Assembly (NCBI RefSeq): GCF_000315625.1
Contig: NW_005434621.1
Span: 104,721-168,720 of the forward strand
Length of the DNA: 64,000 bases
Source of the DNA: Guillardia theta CCMP2712
Taxonomy: Eukaryota > Cryptophyceae > Pyrenomonadales > Geminigeraceae
Direction of reading: 5' to 3'
This document shows, in pieces, positions 34,509 to 47,657 of this stretch. The notes below the pieces were generated by a model. That model saw only the letters and a list, made by a program, of their open reading frames with translations, ran no database searches and was not told the DNA's origin. A program made the translations under genes and the position numbers. The stretch's first letter is position 1. The number at the start of each line of letters is the position of its first letter.

Positions 34509-37500
34509 ATGCAGGGAGAGGACAACATGGAGGATGGAGGTAAATCAAATGGCGGTGAGACTCAGAGCAAGAAGATGGGGGGGTGGAGAGATAGAATGCG
34601 CAGGGTGTCCGCATTGCCTGAACAGCCTCAGACCATGGCCAACGACTTGCTGGGAAAACGGCGCAGAGCGTCATGGTCAGCGCCTGTGGTCGAAGAACGG
34701 AACGGAGAACCAAAACGGTTTGATCTCGTTTCCTACACGAGCCGAATGGCTAAAAATACTCTGAGCGCTACTGGAAAACGACGTAGCTTTGCAAGGCTCG
34801 AAAGCTCGCCTTCAACCTTGTCTTCAGGGATACTGCACGCCAGGAGAGGAGCTCATTTGAAATCATGCCTGAAGAGCGACGTGAAGGGGAGGAGCAGTCA
34901 GAAGAGCGTGGTCAAGCGCCAGAGGATCAGGTTTGTGCTGCCACAGGAGAAGACCGCCTTGTTCAAGGTTGACCTCCTTGAACCCGACAATGTCTACTTG
35001 AGCAGCTGGCTTTACTTCTTCGTTGTCCCCTAGCCTACGAGTTGTGGGCTGGTGGGTTCAGACTCGCTCTGGGGGAGCCCAGTAGGAGCGGGTGGCTGTT
35101 TGCCTTGGATCTGACTTGTGACGTGCTGTTCTTGATCGATGGTCTCATCTACATGAACACGGCTCAAGTGCTGCACATGCAAGGAGCTCACGAGAAATTG
35201 AACGCCCAGGCTGTCGTCCTCAGAGATCGCAGGGCGATCATCAACAAGTATGTGTTCCAAAAGCTTCCCCTTGAGCTCTTGCCCAGCCTCTTCTTCTTGC
35301 CTTACTCAGATCCTTCTACGCCACTCTATGCCTGGTGGATTCTCATGATGCTGAGGTTCCTTCCGAGGTCTTACAGGCTCTATCGCTTCTTCCGATCCAT
35401 GGAGATGAACTTATCAGTGTCGATCAGCAAGCTGCAGCTCATCAAGTTCGCTCTAGTGATCATCATGTCCAGCCATTGGATTGGTTGTCTTTATTTCTGG
35501 GTTGCAAGGATCCAAAATGACAATGATACCACATGGATCTCACAGATCAACACTTTCTTCCCGCTCTACTCCAACGAGACTACCATACCACAGAAATACC
35601 TTCTGTGCCTGTACAAGGGCTTTGACGGTCTGTCGTCTATTGGATATGTTCCTGTCGTTCCAAACAATGCTCTTGAAATGATCCTGAGCATTCTGGTCAT
35701 GTACAATTCAATCTTCATCTCTGCCTACATTCTGGGTAGCCTCTTCCACTACCTGCTTGTCTCGCAGAAGGACCCCCTCACTGAAGCCCATAGGAAGAGG
35801 ATGGCAGAAGTTATCACCTTCGCAGAAGCTCGTCGCCTTCCAGCCGGCGTCCGGAAGAAGCTCATTCAGCACTTCGAGTTCCAGTACAAAAAGAGCGTTC
35901 AAAGGAAAGCCTCGGCCTCGTTGAAGCTGCCCCGGTCGCTTGAGGTGAAGGTGGCGAACTCAAGGTTCAGGCCAACCATCGACAAGTGCTGCAAGCCCAG
36001 AGGTGTCTTCTACAGGTGTAACCCGCAGTTCCTCAACAACCTGGTGACCCTCCTGAGGCCCGTCTTCCTTATGCCGGGGGACCAGTTCATCCGAGCGTCG
36101 GAGATGGTGCTGGAGCTCTCGTTTGTCATCGACGGCAGCGTGGAAGTGGTAGACGACGATGTCGTGAGGAAGGTGATTCGCTCCGATGTGGAGGACCCTT
36201 CCATCATCGGAGAGATTTCCTTCTTCCTTGGCGTCGTGCAGCAGTACTCCGTCAGGTCACCTCTGGATGCCGATATCGAGCTGCTCGTCCTGAGCAGGGA
36301 GGCGGCGCAAGAGCTGTTTGCCAACTATCCAGAGCAGATGGAAATCATCACCAAGAACATCCTCTCAAATTTCAACCTGGATGTCTACGGCAATGACATC
36401 GTAGACAGCGAGAGGACGGTGGTGGAGGAGAACGAAGACCCCGACGCGATCGCGCTCAGGAAGCTGATTCAGGACACGGTGAAGAGGAGACAGGAGGAAG
36501 CTTTCCTCTCCCTGTCGTACGCTGCCACTGCGGGAGACATCGAGGAGGTGAAGAGGGTACTCAGGAAGGGCGTGGGGATCAACTCCTGCAACTACGACGG
36601 GAAGACCGTGCTGCACATGGCGGCGTCGGAGGGGAACTTTCGAGTTGTGGAACTGCTGCTTGAGGAAGGGGCTTTGAAGAACCAGAAGGACAGGTGGGGC
36701 AACACTCCGCTGCAGGACGCGATCAACTCGAACCAGGGCCCCGTAGTCCAGCTGCTGGTCCAGTGGAGCTGCGAGCTGGACCCTGAGACTTCGACGGCGA
36801 AGCTGGCCATGGCCGCGCACCAGGGGGAGCTGGAGGCGCTGAAGTTGATCATACAGCACGGAATAACGCCCAACACCACCGACAGCGACTTGAGGACCCC
36901 CCTCCATCTCGCAGCCTCCCAGGGGAACGACAAGGTGGTGGAGTACCTGATCAGCATGCAGGCAGATGTAAACGCCAAGGACAGGTGAGGCAGGTTCTTT
37001 GCTAGCCCCGCCAGGGTGACGCTGAAGCAGGTGGGGGAGGACGCCGCTGCAGGACGCGGTGGAGAACGGGCATGTGCACGTTGCAGAGCAGATCCACTAC
37101 AAGGGAGGCTTGCTGCCGCAGAGCGCAGGGCCGGAGCAGATCTGCAAGGCAGCGTCGAGCGGGGACGTCCCTCACTTGCGGCTGCTGCATCTGTGTGGAG
37201 TGGACCCAGGTGAAGTGGAGGAAGGTTGGGGAAAGAGGAAAGGAGGAGGAGGAGGAGGAGGAGGAGGAGGAGGAGGAGGAGGAGGAGGAGGAGGAGGAGG
37301 CGGAAGCTTGTCCTCTGACAGCCTCTTGCTCGCAGACAAGCCCAACTACGATGGGAGGCGGCCGTTGCACTTTGCGGCATCGAAAGGAAAGATTCTCGCG
37401 GTCTCGCACCTGCTGGGGGTGTCGGCAGATCCCAACGTGAAAGATCGGTGGGGCCACACGCCGATAGACGAGGGGCTGCTGGGAGGGACCTTGCGTCATC

Positions 37501-40500
37501 TCAAGTGCGCGAAGTTGATGGAGGCGCTGGGAGGGAAGATCGGAGTGTACGGGAGGAACGAGCACGAGAGGGAGGTGTTGGAGAGATTCAACAACCTTGA
37601 GATGTCAGATGTGCGATCTCTTATCAAGACGTTGATAGAGAAGGGGTTTGACAACATGCGGATCACCAGGACTTCTGACCAAGAGTACTACACGGCTCAC
37701 GAGACGTGTGTTGGGCTCATCCCGTGCGCGATCGAGATCCAGAGCTTGTTCCATGAGGTGGAGGAAAAGCTTTCGGAGCAGATCGAGCCGCACCAGCAGC
37801 TCTACGACAGGCTGAAGGAGATCACGATGACTTGCGGGCGCGTGATCGACAAAGTGAACAACAGCAGGCTCGGGCCCATCGATGTTGGGATCACGGCTGT
37901 GATCGAGATGAAGCAGGATGGGGTGGAGGCGACCTCTCGCTCGTTCTTCCAGAAGCTCGAGCTTGGGATGGACATCACAGAGTTCATGAACGCCGTCGTG
38001 GATAACGACTCCCTTGCGCTGTTCGAGGAGCTGGACCAGATCATCGCCTCCATGGAGAAGAAGGGAAGGGACAGCAGGCAGGGGAAGCTGATGCTTGCCA
38101 AGGAGTTCAACAAGGCCCTCATGAACCTGAACAAGGTGGAAGACATGTGGTGTGAGCTATGCAACGCCTTCCATGCGGTGGCGGAACAGCAGAACCAGGT
38201 GCTGCTGGGATCAGGGTACTCCAGAGGAGCGTTCTTGACATACGAGACCTTTCCGCTGTTCCTCGAGCACATCCAGCTTGAGCTGAACCACCTCGAGATG
38301 CGAGAGCTCTTCTTCAGCGCCGTCTCTCCCACCCGGCATGACTGGGAGGTCAAGACCGTGACGCCCGAGTCGCTCCTTTGCAGAAGCAACGTGTTCCGGT
38401 CTGCCGTGTGCAAGGACTGCGACGAGGAGTCGTCGAAGCTGTCGACCCTCGTCAAGTCCCAGGTCCTCAGAGTCCTCTGCTTCTCCCACCTCAAGTTCCT
38501 GGCGTGGAGGAGCAGGACAGTCCGGCTGACGCAGGGCCAGAAGTTTAAGAGTGAAGAGCCCTCGATGTTCATCGTCAAGTCCGGGAGGGTGCGGACGATG
38601 TTCCACAATGACGGCAAGGACATCTGTCTCAGGCTCGAATACGGGGCCAACACCATGTTCGGAGAGGTCTGGCTGCTGACGGGCTTCGCTCCCATCCTCC
38701 TCATCCGCGCGACTCAGAAGTCAGAGCTGATTCAGATCAGGAAGTCGGACATGGCAGTGATAGTACAGGTGAGACGGTCTCCTGACCTTCCGCTCTCCTC
38801 CCCTCCTCCTCACTGACTCACCTGCTGAACAGGCAAGGTCGCAGATCGTGGTGGCCCTGTCGCAGGCCCTGTCGGAGGAGTCGGAGTTTGACAAGTACGA
38901 GAAGGAGATCCTGCAGGACTCCATGCAGCTGGAAGATTTCTCGTCGACGCACGGCTCCTCCAAGTCCTCGGACCCTCCTCAAGACGGGAACGTGGGCAAG
39001 AAGGAGGAGGAGGGGGAGGAGGAGCGGAAGCAGCTGAGCCAGCGGGCCGGGTTGCCCAAGTCCAACATAGTCACTTTCAAGATCCGAGCGCTAATGGACA
39101 GAATTCACGATCACCTTCAAATTCACTTCCTCGGTCCCTTGCAGTCGATCTCGTTGGCGCTGGCGCTGTGGAGGGGGCTGGCCAAGTCCAACAAGAAGCG
39201 ATTCGCTGTCGTCGGGAGCTCAACGAGGGGGGAGCCTCGCAGGATTATTGACTGCGGCATCCGAATCATCGACAGCGCCTGGGACGTGTTTGCAGCTGGT
39301 TTGAACGTGGTCTACTACAAAGAGGTCGCTTCCGTCAGACAGTTCCTAGGAGAGGTAGAGCCCATCTACCTTGACGTACATCCCAGCTGCTCTCGACGTT
39401 TCCTACTTGCACTTCATCTAAGATGTTTCTCCTCCTCCTCCTCCTCCTCCTCCCCTCCCTCCTAATCATGTCATCACCACCACTATCATCCTACCACCTG
39501 TACATGACGGTCTGCCTCCAGGTCGGTCAAAACTTCTTCACCACAGCTTTCGATCCGAGAAAGTGCCCCACGGAGATGAACATTGCAGAGTGGTACACGC
39601 GGTGGATCAAGTACATCGACGATGGAGATCCGGAGCAGAACAGAAGCTTTTTCTCCAACTCCTTCTCGCTGTGGAAGGAGAGCTCGTACTCTCAGGAGGT
39701 GGTGGAGGTGGGCTACAAGGAAGCTGATACGCAGGAGAAGCAGGAGAAGCAGGTGGTGGCCATGGAAGTTATGGATCATGTGCTGAAGATCAAAGACTTG
39801 CTCATCAACAAGTCCATTGCTACCCTCCTCTTCCATGATGACCTCCTGCCTGCTTATGAGCCTACTTTCTGTGCCACTGTCGGCAACACGTCCAAGGCCA
39901 TGGCCCGCTCGCAGGTAAACCCCACCTCCCCCCATAAGACCTCTCGTTCCCCCTGACTCCTGATCCTGATCCTGATCCTGATCCTGATCCTGATCCTGAT
40001 CCTGATCCTGATCCTGATCCTGATCCTGATACTGTTCTTTACGCAGATGCTTCCGTTCCTCTCCCTTCTCTTGACCGATTTCAACGGTGAAATATGCGAA
40101 TTTCATGTCAACGAATTCCTGAAGGTCTGTTTACCTCTCCTACCTCTCCCTCACTCCTTGACTCCTTCCCCATCCCTCTCCTCCCTTTCTTCTCTTGTAA
40201 ATTTCAAGCAGATTTTCTCTATCGATGGTCAGAAGGCAACGACAATAACGTGGCCGGAGATCGACAGGGTTCTGAAGGACAAGCATATCAATCAGCTGCG
40301 CTATGAGAAAGCTTTCATCGGCGAGAAGGGAACAGTTTTCAACCCTCTCTCGACGCCCCTCCTCTGTTGGAGGACTGTCCAGCAGGCCTGCGCAGTCCTC
40401 TATTTCATCTTTACCCCCATTCAGATAGCTTACCTCCCCTTCACCACCATGACGAACCCTGTGCTGGTTGCGTTCAACGTCACCTTGGACTCACTTGTCT

Positions 40501-43500
40501 TCATCAACCTCTTCATCTCCATGAACATTGCCTACATGAACAAACAGTGAGTCGAATTTCCATCGCCTCTCTCCCTCCTCTTCCTTCCAAGCTCCTCTGT
40601 TAATTCCGTTTCACATGCTCCCTGATCTTGCCTTGCCCTTTCTTCTCCACCCTTTTCTATCACTCCCCTCCTCTCCCTCTCCCGCCCTCTCCGCCTCCAC
40701 CTCGCATCCTTAAGATTCCCGCAGGTCGCGCTGGGTTACTGAGAGGAGGAAGATAACGAAGCATTTCCTAGCGCACGACTTCTGGCTTGACGCCTTCGTC
40801 GCCACTCCCTTCGACTGGTTCGGGTTCCTCAGCGGCGGTTCCCTCCAGCTCTGCAGCTGGTTCCGCCTGCCCAAGGTCCTCTACATCATCAGCATGGCAC
40901 GGGACTCGAAGCCCGGCTACTTCAACCTCAACACCTCCAACCAGAACGTGCGGCTCGCCATCCTTATCGGGGGCGTCCTCCATATCATCAGCTGCTTCTG
41001 GTTCCTCATGGGGAGGAGGGGGATCGGAGAGAGCCCGTCCTTGCCCACCTGGTGAGCTCGAGCTCGTCTGATGTGTTCAGCTAAGCTGCCTGCAGGTACG
41101 AGCCTCCTCTAGAGTCATCGAGGCGAGGAGGAGGAGGAGGAGGGTCGGCGACGGGAGGAGGCAGCCAGTACACCAGCTACGGGGGCATCTACTCAAACCA
41201 GTCCGGGGCCTGGGACCAGTACCTGCTGTCCTTCTACTGGATCTCCAACACAGTCTCGGGGAACGGAGTCATAGGTGATATGGACCCGCAAAACTACGGG
41301 GAGCTGGGCTACACCATCTTCCTGCTCAGCATCCAACTCACGCTGTTCAACTACGTCATCGGAGAGATCTCCACGGGAGTGCTCAAGGGAGACGAGAAGC
41401 TACTCAAGGCGAGGGAGGAGATCGGAGCTGTCGAGAGCTACCTGGCTGGCTTCGAGCTGCCCAACGAGCTCAAGCTCGAGATCCGCCGCTACTTCCACGG
41501 GACCTCCGGGTCGACCAACTTCATCAGCGCATCCGAGATCTTCGACTCCGTCTCGCACTCCCTCCGCATGGAGATCTCGTCCAACATGACCAAGGAGCGG
41601 CTGGACAACGTGTCGCTCTTCCTGGGCTGCAGCCCTCAGCTGAAGGCAAACATCCAGGGCCTCGTGCGGGAGATGCACTTCGGCTCCGACGAGTTCCTGT
41701 ACCAGTCCAACACAGTGGCGCACGAAATGTACTTCATAGTGTCCGGCTCCGTAGACCAGCTGATGCAGGACTCCGAGGGGAACTACATCCACGACCAGAC
41801 GGTCCCTGCTGGGGGGTCAGTTGGGGACCTGAGCTTCTTCTTCGGGGTCAGACACATCAACAGCGCGAGGGCGAGCAGGTCGGGAGCGATCTGCCTGCAG
41901 CTGGTGCGGTCGCAGATCATGCCGATCCTCAAGGCGTACCCCGACGACGAGGAGATGGTGGCGCAGAATGCTTTGCGGCAGTTCCAGCTCACCAAGTATG
42001 CTCGGAGCGCTGCTGGGACGAGCAGGTACGGGAAGAGCATTGCGAGCTTCGGCACGCTGCGGTCGGCGCAGGAGATCATCGAGCAGAGGGAGGAGGCGCT
42101 GAAAGGAGACGAGGACGAGATCAGCCTGCCCACGGCGTACCAGCAGTCGGTGCAGGAGGAGGCGAACTTTGATGCGGTCATCCTGTCCAACATCGAGCAG
42201 AAGGTAGCGTTCCTGAACCAGCGGAGGAAGGCTGAACATATCGCCGCCTTCTGCGCAGCTGCAGGGCGGGGGGAGACGGACAAGATGGAGAGGTTCCTCA
42301 AGATTGGACTGCACGTCGACGAGACAGACTCTAACGGGAGGACGGCGCTCCATGTGGCTGCTTGCGAGGGCCAGGTGGAGGCGACCAAGTTTCTCCTGCA
42401 GCACAGAGCCAGCGTCTCGATCAAGGACAAGTACAAGAACACTGCTCTGCACGATGCTGTGCGGCACGGGCACGACCAGCTCGCCGCGCTGCTGCGAGCG
42501 CAGAATCAGACGCTGTCCCTCCCCAGCCCGGAGGCAGGAGTTTTCCTCTGCAAGTTCGCATTCAGGAACGAGGAGCAGCAGATCCAACGCTTCCTCGCCA
42601 ACGGCGTGGAAGTCAACGAGCCCAACTACGACGGTAGAACAGCGCTGCACATCGCGGCGTGCGAGGGGCACCTGGGGCTGGTCAAGTTCCTGCTGGGCAG
42701 GGCGGCGGATGTGAACTGCAAGGACAGGAAGGGACGTTCCCCTCTCACCGACGCCCTCCGGCATGGCAGGGTGGAGGTGCAAGACATGCTACGAGACGCA
42801 GGTGGGCAGCTGCTGGGGATCGACGTGGCGTCGGAGCTCTGCATGGCGGCAGCGGCGGGGGACGTGAAGGCGATGGACGGGCTGATCAGGAACAGAGCGA
42901 GTCCGGACTCGTGCGACGAGCTGAACAGGACGGCTCTGCACCTTGCCTCTTCCAACGGAGAGATCACCGTCCTCGATTTCCTCCTCCGTCGCATCAGCGT
43001 CAAGATCAACATCAACCCCGTCGACATGCACGGAGGGTCCCCGCTGGAGGACGCGTACCGGGAGGAGCAGAAAGTCGCCATCGCCATCTTGCAGGCGCAC
43101 AAGGCGATGAGGAGCAACGACCCGGAGCTGCTCGAGATGCAGGACATGCAGAGGAAAGCGACGCTGTCGCGGCAGCGTCAGCGGCGGAGGCCCCAGGTGG
43201 AGGAGACCATCGAGGGGAGTGAGGAGACGAAGGCACTGGTGTGGGTGAGGGGGAGGATGGGGAAGCTTGTCCCGAACCAGCTGAGCATGGTGATGGCCAT
43301 CAAGGAACAGCTCGACGCCGACCTCGACCAGCTCTCCGCCATTCTCAGCAGGATGGAGGAGAGGGCTGCGGAACTGGCAGTCAAGTCCGGGGGGAAGAAG
43401 AATGGAGGAGGAGGAGGAGCGTCGGAGGAGGTGGAGGAGATGAACAAGGAGATCATCTCCGCTGCCCAGTGCTTCCTTACAACTGTCTCAACGTGGACAG

Positions 43501-43936
43501 AAATCCTGTCTCAGATCGTGAAGTCGACTGGGGAGGAGCTGCCGCAGTTGGGCATCCTCCTGCTTTCTTCGCACAAGTACAGGGTCACGGCAGAGGAGCT
43601 CGGGGGGATTTTCAACAAGCTCGTCGACACCTCCAACTTCATGGAGCAATCCCTCCATCGCCTCCTCCAGGTGTGTACAAACCCTCCTCCTGTTCCCCCC
43701 TCTCTCCTCCTCCTTGCTTCCTCCTCTCTGCTTCCTCCTTCCCCTCTCTCATCATCTACTGCTCTCCCACCCCTCCTCCTCATCATGACGCGGCGGGGCA
43801 GGTGATGGAGCTCGAGCTTCCAGAGGAGTTGGGCGAGCAGGAGGCAGCGAAGAGGAATAAGATCGAGAGGAAGATGATCGAATCTTTGGGGTTCGCGACC
43901 AAGAGCATGTTGCAGAACGTCTTTCGCTCCTTATGA
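34509..43936 (+). CDS. Giant tandem CNG-like channel with ankyrin repeats (~2,800 residues)
   Basis: Exons 34509-36984, 37031-37209, 37336-38768, 38833-39354, 39522-39914, 40047-40124, 40212-40546, 40725-41051, 41096-43670 and 43802-43936 join in phase as one protein. Core 1 (residues ~160-450): six helices, an Arg-rich S4 (LRFLPRSYRLYRFFR), pore SSIGYVPVVP. A cNMP-binding fold (~518-610) and ankyrin repeats (~665-950, e.g. YDGKTVLHMAASEG) follow. The middle holds helical segments and a second cNMP-like fold (~1260-1375). Core 2 (~1740-2010) has an S4-like FRLPKVLYIISMAR with fewer charges and pore SGNGVIGD, then a third cNMP fold (~2100-2200), ankyrin repeats (~2290-2580) and a coiled C-terminus. 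Neither pore has GYGD or the CNG motif TIGETPPP. A one-base break occurs at the C-run 35027-35030. Family members conduct cations under voltage and cyclic-nucleotide control. Confidence 0.85.
37235..37305. repeat. (GGA)n triplet repeat in an intron
   Basis: About 20 GGA triplets between donor 37210 and acceptor 37335. The intron is a multiple of three and stop-free, so unspliced translation would add a poly-Gly loop. Confidence 0.85.
39956..40029. repeat. (CTGATC)n hexanucleotide repeat in an intron
   Basis: About twelve perfect CTGATC units inside the intron 39915-40046 of the channel gene. Confidence 0.95.
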
Positions 43937-44158
43937 TTCTCCTCCTTCTCAGACTCCCTCCTCCATCCTCTTCAAGAAGTCGTCCTCCCTTGGCCCATCG
44001 TCAGAGCAGCGCCATGGGCAGGTGGAGGAGGCGCAAGAAGGAGAGCAAAGCGAAGGATGGAAGATCAGGAGCAGCAACGGGTGCTGGAGCAGAGCCAAGA
44101 ACAGGAGCGGGAGCAGGAGCAGGAGCAGGGGCGGGAGGAGGAGGAGGAAGAGGAGGAT

Positions 44159-46760
44159 TCACCTGATTGCCATCAAGGCCTCGAGCGCTACCCACCTGCT
44201 CGTGACGCAGATGAAGTCATGACGCAAGGAGAACAGGGAGGGCAAAGACGCGCACCCGGTCTGAGCAGTGACGAGGAGGTACTCGTTGGTGGGATCCTGC
44301 GAGGACGGGACGGAGTGAGAGGAAAGAAGGGGTAGGAGGTACAACGGATCGAGGAGAAGGAGCAGGAGCAAGGGAGCAGAAGCAGGACCTTGGAGAAAGA
44401 ATAAGCGCCTAGCGTGAGGGACTGGACGAGACGAGAGCAGATGAGGCAGTGAAGAATTTCCTTCTCGTCCTGCAGGGAGTGAGTGAGTCATCGTGAATGC
44501 AAGGAAAGTGTTCATACCTGTGTAAGGGAGACTTCCTTGTTGTATCCTACAATGTCAATGTCATGTTGAAGAAGTAAAGGTGAGAGATGTTGGAGTGCAG
44601 TGTAGCAACCGCGATCACAGCACGTCATGCATGACAACAAAACAAAACACTTGTCTTGATCATCGCAACACACAACAAATGCATTACATCAAACATGATA
44701 AACAACAGCAGAGGTGCATGTAAGGAGTGAGACGCCGACCCGCGTAAATATGAGTGGCGGTAGTCAAGATGTCTTTCTTTCCCAACATCAAGTAGGCCAT
44801 GCAGATTGCCAGCTGCCCGCATCGTCACCAGGAGCATGTCAACGTCATGAGAGTCACCTCGAAGATCAGACATGTGTATGTACAGTCGCCAAAGTCAATG
44901 ATGCCCTGCACTCTCCTGCGGTCCTGCCATGGTCTTCTTTATCCTCCCGTCCCTCCTGCCGCCATGTGCGGACCTGGTCGATGAGGATGTTCTGCTCGTT
45001 GGCGTCGTTCTGGATCACTGCCTGCAGCAAGAGTGAGAGTGTCGACCAGGTGGGAGGAAGGAAGAGGAAGAGGAAGAGGAAGAGGAAGAGCAAGAGCAAG
45101 AGCAAGAGCAAGAGGAGGAAGGGGAAGGGAAGGGGATCAGCCAGGAGGAGAAGAAAGATGCAAGAGGGTCAGCATCATCGACGCCAGGAGGAGCAGAGGA
45201 GACAGAACAGCACGGCACTGGCTCCATCACCTTCCTCAGGCTCTCCATCTTGGGCGAGACCTTCTCCTCAAACCTCCGTATCACCTGCGAATGAGTCGCC
45301 ATGAGGAGGAGGGGGGGATGGAGCTCAGGTCTCTACCTCCCTCTGCAGCGCTCTCCTGCCCTCGTCCTTGATGAACTCACTGCTGTCCGTCAGCACAGAA
45401 GCTGCCGGGGGGGCTGGCAGGGAGGCACCTGAAGCTGGACAAGCTGGGAACGTTCTTTAGGTCCCATAGGAGATCACGCTCCTTCAACGCGCTGGCAGCT
45501 CCTTCAGCAACGAGGGCAGAAGAACGCAGCAGCTCACGAAGGGACTTTGGGCATCGCAAGCAGGACTTGATCCATCTTGCCCACAAACCTGGACGCCTCC
45601 TGCTCAGCGGCTGCTCGTAGTCGAGGACGGGGCAGCGATACGCCAGCCACCCTGCTTCCAAGTACCTTCCTATGTCCTGAAGCAAGGCAGGCGACTCCTC
45701 CTCCCGCTGGCCGATGATGCTCTGCTGAACTTCACCGCCTGAGGGGCGAGGGGATGGAACACTCACCCCGGGAATGTACTGGAGCAGACGAACCGCGTGC
45801 TGACGTGAGTCTGCAAGAGAGGGAGAAGGAGAGTGAGCCGAGGAAAGAAGAGGAGGAGGGAGGGAGGGAGGGAGGGAGGGAGGGAAGAAGAGGAGGGAGG
45901 GAGGGAGGGAGGGAGGGAGGGAAGGGAGACGAGCGATCAAGAGAGCATCGGGGTAGCAGCAGTATACAACAACGAGAGTCAAAAACACGCAAAGTGCCAA
46001 CCGCTTCCCGAGATGCAGGGGAGGATGATACATCCGACACAGGACGTGTTGTCCGCGGTCTTGATCGGAAGCGGCACATCGACAGCATGCAGACTGTGAA
46101 GCATGTCAAGACAGGAGGCTGGAGATCAAACTGTTTCACCTGAGGTACGATAGCACGTCGTTTTGTGCGACGACGAGAGGAAGATTGTCTGACTCGACTC
46201 CGTTGTGGATCTGGACCATGGTGAGGGAGCAACTTTAGGAGGAGAGAACAACAAGCGCACGTCTGGCGGTCTACAACAAGGGAAGCACATCAAAGAGTTT
46301 TGGTGTCACAACATCACAACGAACAAGAATCGTGACAGTTATCAAGAATCACGACAGCGAACAAGCTTCACGAAAGCGAACAAGTCTCAAACAGACATCA
46401 TAACACCTCATACGATCACATCACACCGCAGCATGTCATCTGCCTTTACCTTCATCACCACGTCCACGTACTGGTCAGGCTCGTTGGCGAAACAAATCTT
46501 TGAAAGAAAGAAGTTGCGGTCGTCGTACGAGTCGAACTCGTCAACCTGCTGGACTCTCAGCTGGGAGTTGCCTGGGCACCAGAGCACATCACATGCGTCT
46601 GGTCAGTCCTGACAACTCCGAAGACCTCCCTTGCATGCCTGAGGACCTGCGGGGGCGACCTTGTTATGGGTTGCGACCGGGTCAACGAATGCCAGCTTAC
46701 ATCGTCCACAGATATCTTCGCTGGTTTCTGCTCTTTCCTCCGGACTTCCTGTGATTTCAT
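44159..46760 (-). CDS. Hydroxylysine-kinase-like phosphotransferase (APH family, HYKK/AGPHD1 type)
   Basis: Exons resolved by phase include 46701-46760 (start), 46614-46646, 46450-46560, 46140-46210, 46002-46093 and one ending at 45810, then downstream exons to the stop at 44159. Motifs in order: EFDSYDDRNFFL (ATP-lid strand), VMKIHNGVESD, HAVRLLQYIPG, LLWDLKNVPSL, RRFEEKVSPK, the Brenner box VIQNDANEQNIL (catalytic Asp and Asn present), IIDFGDC (metal-binding Asp), FELAICMAYLML, ICSRLVQSLTLGAYS and DPTNEYLLVTAQTGW. This order is that of animal hydroxylysine kinase, which phosphorylates 5-hydroxylysine with GTP; substrate in an alga is not known. The catalytic residues are intact. The exon between IGRYLEAG and the kinase C-lobe is approximate. 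Confidence 0.85.
45854..45932. repeat. (GGGA)n tract in an intron
   Basis: Two blocks of GGGA units separated by AGAAGAGGA, within an intron of the kinase-like gene. Confidence 0.9.
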
Positions 46761-46910
46761 CCTTCACTTTTTTGATGCAACGCAAGAAGCCAACGCCCGC
46801 TGTGTCCTTCCTCTTTTCTGCCGCGTCCTCTCCTCCTCATCCTCTCCATCCTCTGCTCGATCCCTATTCTGATCCTTACATTCTTCACTTGTTCTTGACT
46901 TCTTGTACGA

Positions 46911-46968
<58 letters not shown>

Positions 46969-47657
46969 TCCTTCATCTCCTTCATCATCATCATTATCTT
47001 CATCTCCTTCATCTCCTTCATCTTTATCCTCGTCCTCCTCGTCCTCCTCCTCACCTCCGAAGCGCTCCCCGACATGTCGCAATCCCTCCACCTTTTATTA
47101 TCACCCTACCCCCATGAATGACCTCTACCCCTGGTCTCATGACCCTACCCCCCAAAAATACCAATGGGATGATTTTTATGGAGTATATGTTTGGTGCAGA
47201 GCACAAATATGATTCTACTAAAGGATAATTCACTATCGTCCTGATATCATGTTGAAGAGGGTCCACTCTTCCGTGAATACCCCCTGCAGCATCACCACCA
47301 CCCACTCTCCAGGGGAATTCTTCTACCCCTACCTCCAAATATGTCTCCGGCAAAGTGGTTCATGTGCCTTATGACAGGAGGAGGAGGAGGAGGAGGAGGA
47401 GGAGGAGGAGTATTTCTCAAGTGCGTACAAATCAACCCCTTCTTTCTCGTTCCTTCGCTGGCTGGGCAGCCCCGAAACCTCCCACCCGCCTTCTTTTCCC
47501 TCACTTGCCTCAACTCTCCTCCCTTTCATCATCTCCCTCAGTGCTCCGCCCATCACAGGTTTGTCGTTCATTATCATTAATCCCTCTGCTCCAGCTCCTG
47601 TTCGCTGCCCTTGTTTCCCCTGAGCCCGACTGTCTCCACCTGCTCTCTGTCAACTCC
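46761..47657. other. Intergenic with (ATC)n repeat and TACCCC motifs
   Basis: (ATC)n at about 46908-46967, CTC/ATC mixed repeat to 47060, a TACCCC/CCCCTAC patch at 47095-47345 and a GGA repeat at 47377-47410. No coding sequence recognised; upstream region of the kinase gene and downstream region of the rhodopsin-like gene. Confidence 0.6.
46908..46967. repeat. (ATC)n triplet microsatellite
   Basis: About 20 perfect ATC triplets; creates poly-Ile, poly-Asp and poly-Met/His frames on the two strands. Confidence 0.95.

Noticed and set aside
37210-37335. Poly-Gly insertion in the giant channel
   Set aside because: The segment has a good donor and acceptor and interrupts an ankyrin repeat; it is read as an intron even though it is stop-free.
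43990-44230. Gly/Ala/Arg-rich plus-strand open frames after the channel stop
   Set aside because: They overlap antisense the phase-consistent last exons of the kinase-like gene and are low-complexity.
46885-47121. Poly-Ile, poly-Asp and poly-Met frames
   Set aside because: Products of the (ATC)n repeat.
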